A DNA stretch of 64,000 bases, from contig NZ_JALDAX010000009.1 in assembly GCF_022698145.1 (NCBI RefSeq), positions 248,001-312,000 of the forward strand. The letters are read 5' to 3'. The notes under the pieces are model-generated. The model saw nothing but the letters and a program-made list of their open reading frames with translations, was not told the DNA's origin and did not search any database. Shown one piece after another: positions 42,724 through 52,378 of the stretch (positions are counted from its first letter, which is position 1; every line of letters starts with the position of its first letter). This DNA is from Streptomyces spinosisporus. Lineage in GTDB: Bacteria; Actinomycetota; Actinomycetes; Streptomycetales; Streptomycetaceae. Position numbers and translations under genes: made by a program.

Positions 42724-43776
42724 TCAGTCTCCGGGCAGTGACCGGGTGGAGTCCCGCAGGACCAGTCCGGGCGCGAACACCCTTGTCTCATGGGTGTGTT
42801 CGGCCCGGGCCTCCACCTCATCGAGCAGCATCTCCACGGCCGCCCTGCCGAGATCCTCGACGGGCTGACGGACGGTCGTCAGTGTCGTCCCGACGAAGCT
42901 CGCGATGTCGAGGTCGCCGTAGCCCACCACCTGCACGTCCTCGGGCACCTTCACGCCCCGCTCGGCGAGGCCCCGGCACAGTCCGGCGGCGAGGAAGTCG
43001 TTGGTGCAGAACACCCCGTCGGGCAGGTCGTCCAGAGCGCGGGCGATCTCCAGGCCGTACGCCACCGTCATCTCCTCGGCGACCACCTGGTCGAGGCGCG
43101 CCGTACGCCGGCTGCGCACCGCCTGCCGGGCGCCCTGGTGGCGGTCCGCGCACTGCCGTATCGAGCGATCGCCGTTCACCACGAGGATGTCGCCCGCTCC
43201 GCAGTCCAGCAGATGCTGTACGGCGATACGTCCGCCGGCGATGTCGTCGACCGAGACGGAGCAGCCCTCCTGCGGCGGCATCGCGCGGTCCGCGAGGACC
43301 AGCGGGATGCCGCGCTCGCGCAGCCGCGTGAGCCGCGTCGGGTCGGCGCTGAGCGGGACGACCACGGCGCCGACCGCGCGCTGCTCCACGAGCATGGTGA
43401 AGTAGCCCTGCTCGCGCTCCGGTGCGTCCCCGCTGTGGCACAGCACGAGCGAGTAGCCGTGGTCGTACGCCGCGTCGGCGGCGCCTCTGGCGATGCGCGC
43501 GTAGAAGGAGTTGGTGACGTCGGGCAGCACCAGGCCGATCGACGACGAGTGCCCGGTGCGCAGTCCGGCCGCTCCCGGATGGGGCACGTAGTCGAGCGCC
43601 GCGACCGCGTCGCGGACCCGCTCGGCGGTGCGGGCGTTGACCCGCTCGGGGCGGTTCAGAACGTTCGAGACCGTCGACACCGAGACGCCGGCGGCCGCTG
43701 CGACGTCCTGGATGCGGGCGGGGCGAGCCGGAATGGCGTCCACCCCCCTCGCTGTGGCAGCCGTGCGACCAGGCAC
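42724..43776 (-). CDS. LacI-family repressor of the rhamnoside/deoxyhexose island
   Basis: A 350-residue LacI regulator: HTH ARIQDVAAAAGVSVSTVSNVLN (about 21-42), hinge, then a periplasmic-binding-protein-like domain with IGLVLPDVTNSFYARIARGA, PLVLADRAMP and DGVFCTNDFLAAGL. GTG start with GAGG 8 nt upstream. It is convergent with the GH106-like gene. Three AACGTT-centred operators (its own promoter, the MFS operon, the GH106-like gene) define its regulon. The inducer is probably the free sugar or its phosphate. Confidence 0.92.
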   Translation of the reverse strand: MPGRTAATARGVDAIPARPARIQDVAAAAGVSVSTVSNVLNRPERVNARTAERVRDAVAALDYVPHPGAAGLRTGHSSSIGLVLPDVTNSFYARIARGAADAAYDHGYSLVLCHSGDAPEREQGYFTMLVEQRAVGAVVVPLSADPTRLTRLRERGIPLVLADRAMPPQEGCSVSVDDIAGGRIAVQHLLDCGAGDILVVNGDRSIRQCADRHQGARQAVRSRRTARLDQVVAEEMTVAYGLEIARALDDLPDGVFCTNDFLAAGLCRGLAERGVKVPEDVQVVGYGDLDIASFVGTTLTTVRQPVEDLGRAAVEMLLDEVEARAEHTHETRVFAPGLVLRDSTRSLPGD

Positions 43777-43820
43777 GACGTGGTCCTCAAAGGCGACGCC
43801 AGTCTACCCCGGCCGGGCGT

Positions 43821-43831
43821 GGAACGTTTTT
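43821..43831. promoter_or_regulatory. LacI-type operator in the regulator's own promoter
   Basis: GGAACGTTTTT, the exact reverse complement of 38534-38544, 45 bp upstream of the lacI-type start codon. It suggests autoregulation. Confidence 0.72.
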
Positions 43832-43853
43832 CATCCGTGGACGGCGGACCGGT

Positions 43854-44825
43854 TCAGCGCGCGAGCAGTTCTCTGATCTCCCCGGCGATCTCCTCCGGTG
43901 CCTCCTCGGCCATGAAGTGGCCGAAGCCGACGGTGCGATGGGACAGCCGCGGTGCCCAGGCCGACCACAGGTCGCGGGCGTCGAAGCCGAGCGCCGCGCC
44001 CCAGTCCTGCTGGAGCACGCTCACCGGCATCTCCAGGACACGGCCCGCGTCCCGGTCGGCCCGGTCGTGCGCGATGTCGACGCCGGCCGAGGCGCGGTAG
44101 TCGGCGACGATCGAGGGCACCGCCGCGCGGCACGCGGCCAGATACGCGGCGCGCACAGGGGCCTCGATCGCCTCGCGGTCGCCCGCCCACAGATCGAGGA
44201 AGTGCCCGAAGAAGCCGTCCGGATCGGCGGCGATCATCCGCTCGGGCAGGCCCGGCGGCTGGGCCATCAGATAGAGGTGGAAGCCCACGACCGCCTCGAC
44301 GCCGTGCATCACCTCCCACATGTCCAGCGTCGGGAGCACATCCAGACAGGCCAGGTGCGTGACCGCCGCGGGATGGTCGAGCCCGACCCGGAAGGCGACC
44401 AGGGCGCCCCGGTCGTGTCCGGCCAGCGCGAACCGCTCGTGACCGAGCGCACGGGCCAGGGCGACGGTGTCGGCGGCCATGACGCGCTTGCCGTAGGCCG
44501 TCCCGTCGGGGTCGTCGGGTTTGTCGCTCGCACCGTAACCGCGCAGGTCGGGGCAGATCACGGTGTGGTCCGCCGCCAGGTCCGCGGCGACGTGCCGCCA
44601 CATCAGATGGGTCTGCGGGAAGCCGTGCAGCAGCACGACCGGGCTGCCCGAGCCCCCGACGGCGGTGTGCAGGGACACGCCGTCGGCGACCTGCACGCGG
44701 GCGTACTCGAAACCGGGGATCGTGGGCGTCCCGGTGTCCGCGCCGGCCGTCCCCCTATCGGTCGCGTCGGTCGCGTTCGTCCTCGTCACTGTCGCGTCCG
44801 TCGTCGTGTGCGGTGTGGATGTCAC
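43854..44825 (-). CDS. Alpha/beta hydrolase, haloacetate/fluoroacetate dehalogenase-like
   Basis: A 323-residue alpha/beta hydrolase. LLHGFPQTHLMWRHVAADLA and TVICPDLRGYGASDKP are close, as I recall, to fluoroacetate dehalogenases and soluble epoxide hydrolases. The nucleophile elbow GHDRGALVAFR uses Asp, and the catalytic His is in TVGFGHFMAEEAPEE. It could hydrolyse a C-halogen bond or an epoxide; which is unresolved. The GTG at 44825 with GAAGG 8 nt upstream gives a Thr/Asp-rich 40-residue N-terminal tail before the conserved domain. Divergent from the SARP gene, 125 bp apart. Confidence 0.82.
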   Translation of the reverse strand: MTSTPHTTTDATVTRTNATDATDRGTAGADTGTPTIPGFEYARVQVADGVSLHTAVGGSGSPVVLLHGFPQTHLMWRHVAADLAADHTVICPDLRGYGASDKPDDPDGTAYGKRVMAADTVALARALGHERFALAGHDRGALVAFRVGLDHPAAVTHLACLDVLPTLDMWEVMHGVEAVVGFHLYLMAQPPGLPERMIAADPDGFFGHFLDLWAGDREAIEAPVRAAYLAACRAAVPSIVADYRASAGVDIAHDRADRDAGRVLEMPVSVLQQDWGAALGFDARDLWSAWAPRLSHRTVGFGHFMAEEAPEEIAGEIRELLAR

Positions 44826-44950
44826 GATGTGCTGCCTTCGTCGCTGCGTCGGATGCCCGCCGGAGGGCGGACACCACTGAGCGTCCCGCGAGCGGATCAG
44901 CATCCGGTCAGCACGTACTGTGGCGGACGGGGAAGGCGCGGGAGGTGAGG

Positions 44951-46945
44951 ATGGAGCCGATCACCTTCGGTGTGCTCGGACCGGTGACGGCCTGGGACGA
45001 CGCCGGTGAGGCGCTCGCGCTGAAGGGGCCGCGGCACCGGGCGGTGCTGGCCCGGCTGATCACGGCCCGCCGGCGTGTGGTTCCGGTGGCGCGCCTCGTC
45101 GAGGACCTGTGGGACGAGCCCCGTGCGGGCGCGGTCGGGGCGGTACGGACCTTCGTCGCCGATCTGCGCCGGGTCCTCGAGCCGCGGCGTCCGCCCCGTG
45201 CCCCGGCCCGGCTGCTGGTGACCGAGGGCCCCGGATACGCACTCCACGCGACACAGGACGCCGTGGACGCCTGGCGGTTCGAGACGGCCGTCGTGGGCGC
45301 CGCGCGGCTGCCACCCGCGCAGACGCTGCAACGGCTCGACGGAGCACTGGAGTTGTGGCGTGGCCCCGCCTACGCCGAGTTCGCGTACGACGACTGGGCG
45401 CGGGGCGAGCGCTCCCGGCTGGCCGAACTGCGGCTGCGCGCGGTGGAGCAGCGGGCCCAGGCCCAGCTCGACCTGGGGCTCGCGGCCGAGGCCGTGCCCG
45501 ACCTGCACGCCCATGTGGCCGAGCACCCCTGGCGGGAGGACGGCTGGCGACTGCTGGCGCTGGCGCTGTACCGGACGGGCCGGCAGGCGGACGCGCTCGC
45601 CGTGCTGCGCCGGGCCCGGACCATGCTGGCCGAGCAGCTGGGCGTGGACCCGGGCCCCGCGCTGCGCCGCCTGGAGACGGACATCCTCACCCAGGACCCG
45701 GGTCTCGGCGTCGTGGCGCAGGAGTCGAGCGCGTCGGCCCGGCTGTGGACCCAGGTGGCCACGGACTACGACCGTACGGTCGCGGCCGGCGCCCGGGCCC
45801 GGCTGGAGTCCACGGTCCAACTGGTCCGCAATCTCGCGGTGACCGGAGGTGTCGGGCTGCGGGCGGCGCAGGAGCACCGGCTCGCGGCGGTCACCGCGGC
45901 CGAGGAGTTCGGCGACCCGGACCTGACCGCGCGGGTCATCGGCGCCTACGACGTCCCCGCCGTCTGGACCCGCAGCGACGACCCCGGGCGGGCGCGGCAG
46001 ATCGTCCTCGCCGCCGAGCGCACCCTGGCCGCACTGCCGCAGGAGACGACGCATGCGGCGGCCCGCTGCCGGCTGCTGGCCACGGTCGCCCTGGAGATGC
46101 GCGGCACCCGCTCCCCGCGCGGCCCGGCGGCCGCGCGAGAGGCGCAGGACATCGCCCGGCACCTGGACGATCCCACGCTGCTGGCCTTCGCGCTCAACGG
46201 TGCCTTCATGCAGTCCTGCACCCGGGCCGGGCTCGCGGCACGGCGGGACGCGATCGGCGCGCAGCTGGTCGACGTGGCCGCACGGCACGGCCTGGAGAAC
46301 TTCGAGGTGCTCGGCCGGCTGATCCGGATGCAGGCCTGCGGCGCGCTCGGCGACTTCGCGGCGGCGGACGCGCACGCCACCGCCGCGGACCGGCTGGCCG
46401 AGCGCCACGAGCGGCCGCTGGTGGGCGTCTTCACCCAGTGGTACGGCGCCCTGCAGTCGGTCGCCGGCGGTCGGACGCGGGAGGCCGAAGAGGCGTACGA
46501 GGCCGCCGTCGCGCTGCTGCCGGGCGCGGGCATGCCCGGGTTCGCGCACGGCCTGCCGCCCCTCGCCCGCCTCTGCCTGCGCCTCGCCGACGGCTCCACC
46601 TCCGCACGGCAGGCGGCCGAGCACATCGACCCGGGGGACGACTGGGGCCCGTACCGGCCATGGATCGAGCCCTACGTCCCGCTCCGCACCGGTGACCGCG
46701 GCGAGGTCGCGGACCTGCTGCACGCCGTGCCGGAACCTCCCGCGGACCTGCTCTACGAGGCGCTGTGCTGTCTGCAGGCCGCGGTCGCGCTGGACATCGG
46801 TGACCGCACGACACTGGAGCGGCTGCACACCCGTCTCGCACCGGCCGCGAGTGAACTCGCGGGCGCGGGCAGCGGGTTGCTCACCCTCGGCCCGGTCGAC
46901 TGCTGGCTGGCCGCCATCGCCGAGGGTCTCGATCGGCGGTCGTAG
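44951..46945 (+). CDS. SARP/AfsR-type transcriptional regulator with BTAD domain
   Basis: A 664-residue regulator. The N-terminal OmpR-type winged helix (ITFGVLGPVTAWDDAGEALA through VRTFVADLRRVLEP, about 1-95) is followed by the bacterial transcriptional activation domain (about 100-250, with LGVDPGPALRRLE). A C-terminal 400-residue helical, Ala-rich region looks like TPR repeats. No NB-ARC motif is seen between, unlike AfsR. SARPs activate antibiotic genes, binding heptameric direct repeats. Good ribosome binding site GGGAGG. No biosynthetic cluster is adjacent, only the hydrolase and the GCS-like gene. Confidence 0.88.
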   Translation: MEPITFGVLGPVTAWDDAGEALALKGPRHRAVLARLITARRRVVPVARLVEDLWDEPRAGAVGAVRTFVADLRRVLEPRRPPRAPARLLVTEGPGYALHATQDAVDAWRFETAVVGAARLPPAQTLQRLDGALELWRGPAYAEFAYDDWARGERSRLAELRLRAVEQRAQAQLDLGLAAEAVPDLHAHVAEHPWREDGWRLLALALYRTGRQADALAVLRRARTMLAEQLGVDPGPALRRLETDILTQDPGLGVVAQESSASARLWTQVATDYDRTVAAGARARLESTVQLVRNLAVTGGVGLRAAQEHRLAAVTAAEEFGDPDLTARVIGAYDVPAVWTRSDDPGRARQIVLAAERTLAALPQETTHAAARCRLLATVALEMRGTRSPRGPAAAREAQDIARHLDDPTLLAFALNGAFMQSCTRAGLAARRDAIGAQLVDVAARHGLENFEVLGRLIRMQACGALGDFAAADAHATAADRLAERHERPLVGVFTQWYGALQSVAGGRTREAEEAYEAAVALLPGAGMPGFAHGLPPLARLCLRLADGSTSARQAAEHIDPGDDWGPYRPWIEPYVPLRTGDRGEVADLLHAVPEPPADLLYEALCCLQAAVALDIGDRTTLERLHTRLAPAASELAGAGSGLLTLGPVDCWLAAIAEGLDRRS

Positions 46946-47082
46946 CTCTCTGTCGAGCGTTCGTGACGATAAGTGGCTGCCGTCGCTGCTTCAGGATCAC
47001 GCCGCTCGACAGCTGGGCGGGAACCGTACGAGGTGCGACTCTGGGACGAGAGGTATCCGCCGAGGGGAACTCGGGAGGGCCG

Positions 47083-48561
<1,479 letters not shown>

Positions 48562-48662
48562 GCGCCCGCCGCGGATGTAACCCGGATCACACAGGTGAAG
48601 TGCATCGAAACGACGGGCCCAGGGTCTTTCCCTGGTTGTAGGGGGCTGGTCGAACAGGGACG

Positions 48663-49175
48663 GTGCACGTGGAGCAGAGTCGGGCCGAGGGGTTCGACGG
48701 GTTCGTGGCGGCTCGCTGGTCGGCGTTGTTCCACCTTGCCCGTCTGCTCGTGGGAGGCGATCGGCACCGGGCCGAGGACCTGCTCCAGGAGGCACTGGTC
48801 AAGCTCTGGTTCGTCTGGCCCAGGATCGCCGAGGAGGCGCCCGAGGCGTACGTACGCAAGGTGATGGTCCGTGCCGCGGCACGGTCGGCCCGGCGCCGCT
48901 GGTGGGGGGAGCGCCCGGTCGAGGAACTGCCCGACCTGCCCGCGGCCGGTGATGTCTCCGCCGCCGTCGTGGAGCGCTCGCGGCTGGAGGCCGCACTGGC
49001 CCAACTGCCGCCGCGGCAGCGGGCCGCGGTCGTGCTGCGCTACTACCAGGACCTGTCCGAGAAACAGGTCGCCGAGGTGCTGGGGTGCCCGCTGGGCACC
49101 GCCCGGTCCCACGCGTCGCGTGGCGTGGCGCGCCTGCGCCGCATCCTGTCCGACGTCATCGAGCCGGTGGGGTGA
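48663..49175 (+). CDS. ECF-type RNA polymerase sigma factor (actinobacterial SigE-like group)
   Basis: A 170-residue sigma factor with region 2 (FVAARWSALFHLARLLVGG, AEDLLQEALVKLWFVW) and region 4 (ALAQLPPRQRAAVVLRYY, GTARSHASRGVARLR). This composition is typical of the small Streptomyces ECF group annotated SigE family. The GTG at 48663 gives the usual length; a second GTG lies at 48669. The gene for a single-TM partner follows 10 bp downstream and probably acts as its anti-sigma or sensor. Target promoters unknown. Confidence 0.9.
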   Translation: MHVEQSRAEGFDGFVAARWSALFHLARLLVGGDRHRAEDLLQEALVKLWFVWPRIAEEAPEAYVRKVMVRAAARSARRRWWGERPVEELPDLPAAGDVSAAVVERSRLEAALAQLPPRQRAAVVLRYYQDLSEKQVAEVLGCPLGTARSHASRGVARLRRILSDVIEPVG

Positions 49176-49185
49176 AGGGGTAGCG

Positions 49186-49719
49186 ATGGATCACTTCGAG
49201 CGGGAGCTGGCGCGGATGATGCGCGACTCCCAGGAGTACACCCCCTTCGAGGCCGAGGACGGGGCCCGTCTGCGGGCCAGGGTGCAGGCCCGCCGCCGGG
49301 CACGAACGGTGCAGCGGGCCGCCGGTTCCGTCCTGGCCGTCGCCGGACTCGGCATCGGCTTCTTCATGCTGCCCCACGACCCGGGCGGGAACCGGCCGAC
49401 GGCGCCGCATCCGCAGCCGCGTCCGGCGACGGGTCCGGCGTCCCCGGGCCCGACCCCGACCGCGACGGCGGCACCCCCGAGTGCGACCTCCTCCGAGAGC
49501 CCCACCGGAGCCGCGGGCGGGCCGACCGCCCCGACCACCACACCGACCCCGACGAGCACACCGGACACGGCGACTTCCGCCCCGCCGACCACCAGGACCG
49601 AGGCACCGCCGGACGGGAACACCGAGACGACCACCGCGCCGGCGACACCGACCCACACACCGTCCAGCACACCGTCGAGGGCGGAGGCGTCCTCGTCGGG
49701 CTCGGCCGACCCCGGATAG
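49186..49719 (+). CDS. Single-TM partner of the sigma factor, Pro/Thr-rich extracellular tail
   Basis: A 177-residue protein. The cytoplasmic part (1-45, acidic then Arg-rich) precedes one membrane helix (SVLAVAGLGIGFFML, about 47-62). A 110-residue extracellular tail built almost entirely of Pro, Thr, Ser and Ala then follows. No zinc-binding ZAS motif is visible. The position directly after the ECF sigma gene and the topology suggest an anti-sigma-like membrane tether or wall-sensing stalk. The tail is low complexity and probably glycosylated or wall-associated. GAAGGGG precedes the ATG. Confidence 0.75.
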   Translation: MDHFERELARMMRDSQEYTPFEAEDGARLRARVQARRRARTVQRAAGSVLAVAGLGIGFFMLPHDPGGNRPTAPHPQPRPATGPASPGPTPTATAAPPSATSSESPTGAAGGPTAPTTTPTPTSTPDTATSAPPTTRTEAPPDGNTETTTAPATPTHTPSSTPSRAEASSSGSADPG

Positions 49720-49852
49720 CGAAGACCGCGCAGCCCGCCCGACTCCCTGTTCCCAGGCCCTGATCACCGCACCCCGCGGCAAGTTCCCCTTCCCCGTAGC
49801 GCCGTGCCTGCCCTCGGCATGCCCTGCACCCGCACCCGAACCTGGATGGATC

Positions 49853-51082
49853 GTGACAAACCTCATGGACCAACTGCCGCTTCGTACGCCGCTGCCGGCG
49901 CAGCAACGGGAGCCGGTCCTGGACGTGGTCGTGCCGGTCTTCAACGAGCAGGGGGACCTGGAGCGCAGCGTGCGGCGGCTGCACGCGCATCTGCGCGAGA
50001 CCTTCCCGTATCCGTTCCGGATCACCGTCGCGGACAACGCCAGCACCGACGAGACTCCGCTGATCGCGGCGAAGCTGGCCGCCGAACTGCCGGAGGCCCA
50101 GTGGCTGCGGCTGGCCGAGAAGGGCCGGGGCCGGGCCCTGCACGCGGCCTGGTCCCGGTCACGGGCACCGGTCCTCGCCTACCTGGACGTCGACCTGTCG
50201 ACCGATCTGGCCGCGCTGCTGCCGCTGGTCGCCCCGCTGATCTCCGGGCACTCCGACATCGCCATCGGCACCCGGCTGGCCCGCGGCTCCCGGGTGGTGC
50301 GCGGACCCAGACGGGAGGTCATCTCACGTTGCTACAACGCCCTGTTGCGCTCCACGCTCGCGGTGGGCTTCTCCGACGCGCAGTGCGGGTTCAAGGCGGT
50401 ACGGCGCGATGTCGCCGAACGGCTGCTGCCGCTGGTGCAGGACTCCGAGTGGTTCTTCGACACCGAGTTGCTGGTGATCGCCGAACGCGCCGGACTGCGC
50501 ATCCACGAAGTGCCGGTCGACTGGGTCGACGACCCCGACAGCCGTGTCGACCTCCTGGCCACGGCCCTGGCGGACCTGCGCGGCATCGCGAGAATCGGCC
50601 GCGCCCTGGCCCGCGGCACCCTCCCGACGGCCGGGCTGCGCCGGGGCGTCGACGCGCCGGCGGGCGGACTGGCCGGCCAGTTGCTGCGCTTCGCCGCGGT
50701 GGGAGCCGTCAGCACCGTCGGATACGTCCTGCTGTACGCCGCGTTGCGCCCCGTCACCGGGCCCCAGGCCGCCAACGCGGTCGCACTGCTGCTGTGCGCA
50801 CTCGCCAACACGGCCGCGAACCGCCGGCTCACCTTCGGGCTGCGTGGCCGGGGCGGGGCGCTGCGCCACCACGCCAAGGGGCTGCTGGTCTTCATGGTGG
50901 GACTGGCCCTCACCAGCGGATCGCTGGCCGCACTGCACCGTCTGGCGCCCGGGTCGGCACGCGCCACGGAGATCGGTGTGCTCGTCGCCGCCAACCTGGC
51001 CGCGACCCTGCTGCGCTTCCTGCTGCTGCGCGCCTGGGTGTTCCCCGCCCGCCGCCGCCGGACGGGATCCCCGGCCGCATGA
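49853..51082 (+). CDS. Family-2 glycosyltransferase fused to a GtrA-like membrane domain
   Basis: A 409-residue protein. Residues about 22-240 are a GT2 dolichyl-phosphate-mannose-synthase-like domain: LDVVVPVFNEQGDLERSV, VADNASTDETP and the DXD-type LAYLDVDLST. It likely transfers a sugar from NDP-sugar to polyprenyl phosphate. Residues 265-400 are four hydrophobic helices of the GtrA type (LLRFAAVGAVSTVGYVLLYA), thought to flip the lipid-linked sugar. The GTG at 49853 or the ATG at 49865 may be the start. Coupled by ATGA to the membrane glycosyltransferase gene that would use the lipid-sugar. Confidence 0.87.
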   Translation: MTNLMDQLPLRTPLPAQQREPVLDVVVPVFNEQGDLERSVRRLHAHLRETFPYPFRITVADNASTDETPLIAAKLAAELPEAQWLRLAEKGRGRALHAAWSRSRAPVLAYLDVDLSTDLAALLPLVAPLISGHSDIAIGTRLARGSRVVRGPRREVISRCYNALLRSTLAVGFSDAQCGFKAVRRDVAERLLPLVQDSEWFFDTELLVIAERAGLRIHEVPVDWVDDPDSRVDLLATALADLRGIARIGRALARGTLPTAGLRRGVDAPAGGLAGQLLRFAAVGAVSTVGYVLLYAALRPVTGPQAANAVALLLCALANTAANRRLTFGLRGRGGALRHHAKGLLVFMVGLALTSGSLAALHRLAPGSARATEIGVLVAANLAATLLRFLLLRAWVFPARRRRTGSPAA

Positions 51083-52347
51083 ACGACACCCTGACCCCGG
51101 TCCACCGCCCCGAGGTCCGCTCCCTCGTACGCGACGGACGGGACCGGCTCCCGGATCTGCTCCGCGTGGCCGGGTACCGCGCCCGCCGCTGCCTGCCCGT
51201 CCTGGCCGTCTACGGCACGCTGAAGCTCATCGGCTTCACCGTCTTCATGCATCTGCTGAACTCCACGGGCGACTTCCACGGGAAGGACCCGCGCTTCGGC
51301 GGCGGCGCCCACGCCTGGGACGTCCTGGCCAGCTGGGACGGCTGGTGGTACCAGCAGATCGCCGCCCACGGATACGACCCCGCACTCGTCCGGATCCCGG
51401 GAGCCACCGGACTGATCACCCTGGAAGGCAACTCGGCGGCGTTCTTCCCGCTCTATCCCGCGGCGATGCGCCTGACCTCCGACTGCACGGGCCTCGGTCT
51501 CTACGGCGCGGGGCTGCTGGTCTCGGTCGTCTGCTCGTTCGTCGCCGCACTCGGCATCTTCACGGTCACCGCCCGGTTCGGCGGCCGGCGCGCGGGCCTG
51601 GCGGCGGCGGGACTGTGGGCCGTGTGGCCCGGCTCGGGCACCGAGTGGTCCGGATATTCGGAGTCCCTCTACGTCGCCCTCGCGGTCTGGGCCTGCCATG
51701 CCGTGATGAACGACCGCTGGCTCACCGCCGGAGTGCTCACCTTCGCCGCCGGACTGAGCCGACCGACCGCGGTGGCGCTCATCGCCGCCCTCACCGTCGC
51801 CGCGCTGCGCACCCTGCACCACCGCCAGGAGGACGTCGCACGCCCGGCGACCGCAATCCTGGTCGCGCCGCTGGGGCTTTTCGGCTACCTCCTGTATGTC
51901 GGCGACCGGACGGGCGACCTCACCGGCTACTTCGCACTCCAGAAGGGCGCCTGGGCCCACACCTTCGACTTCGGCGAACAGACCCTCGACGTCCTCACGT
52001 CCCTCGCCGTCGGCCGCACCGACTACCTGTTCCCCTGCCTGGTCGAGGACATCATCGGGGTGCTCGTCGTCCTGCTGGGCCTGGTGCTGATTCCCCTGCT
52101 GATCCGGCTGCGCCCGCCCTCCGTGCTGACCGTCCACACGGTCCTCACCTTCGCCCTGGTCCTGGGCAGCCAGCAGATCTTCGGCAATGTCTCCCGCTAT
52201 CTGCTCCCCGCCTTCCCCCTGTTCATCCCGCTCGCCGTACGGCTGCGCACCCTCGGCCTGCCGCTGCTGTGCACCCTGCTCTCCGTCGCGGCCGTGGCGT
52301 CGGGCTCGTACGCGGGCTATGTGCTCTTCGAGATCGGCGTCCCCTGA
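51079..52347 (+). CDS. Polytopic membrane protein, PIG-V-like mannosyltransferase
   Basis: A 422-residue integral membrane protein with about 9-10 hydrophobic helices. The first extracytoplasmic loop has ASWDGWWYQQIAAHGYD, the WDxxxY-type motif at the same place as the catalytic Asp of PIG-V and other GT-C transferases. FFPLYPAAMRL and GYSESLYVALAVWA are the next conserved segments. It likely adds a sugar from the polyprenyl-phospho donor made by the coupled GT2-GtrA protein onto a wall or secreted acceptor. Start ATG overlaps the previous stop by 4 nt. Confidence 0.82.
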   Translation: MNDTLTPVHRPEVRSLVRDGRDRLPDLLRVAGYRARRCLPVLAVYGTLKLIGFTVFMHLLNSTGDFHGKDPRFGGGAHAWDVLASWDGWWYQQIAAHGYDPALVRIPGATGLITLEGNSAAFFPLYPAAMRLTSDCTGLGLYGAGLLVSVVCSFVAALGIFTVTARFGGRRAGLAAAGLWAVWPGSGTEWSGYSESLYVALAVWACHAVMNDRWLTAGVLTFAAGLSRPTAVALIAALTVAALRTLHHRQEDVARPATAILVAPLGLFGYLLYVGDRTGDLTGYFALQKGAWAHTFDFGEQTLDVLTSLAVGRTDYLFPCLVEDIIGVLVVLLGLVLIPLLIRLRPPSVLTVHTVLTFALVLGSQQIFGNVSRYLLPAFPLFIPLAVRLRTLGLPLLCTLLSVAAVASGSYAGYVLFEIGVP

Positions 52348-52378
52348 CCGGCCCAAGTGCCGTGGCGCATATGGACGT

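Noticed and set aside
38673..42821. A 1382-residue open frame on the minus strand opposite the GH106-like gene
   Set aside because: It is a high-GC shadow: composition is Gly/Arg/Val/Gln-rich with no domain motifs, and the plus-strand gene has a proper start, operator and family motifs.
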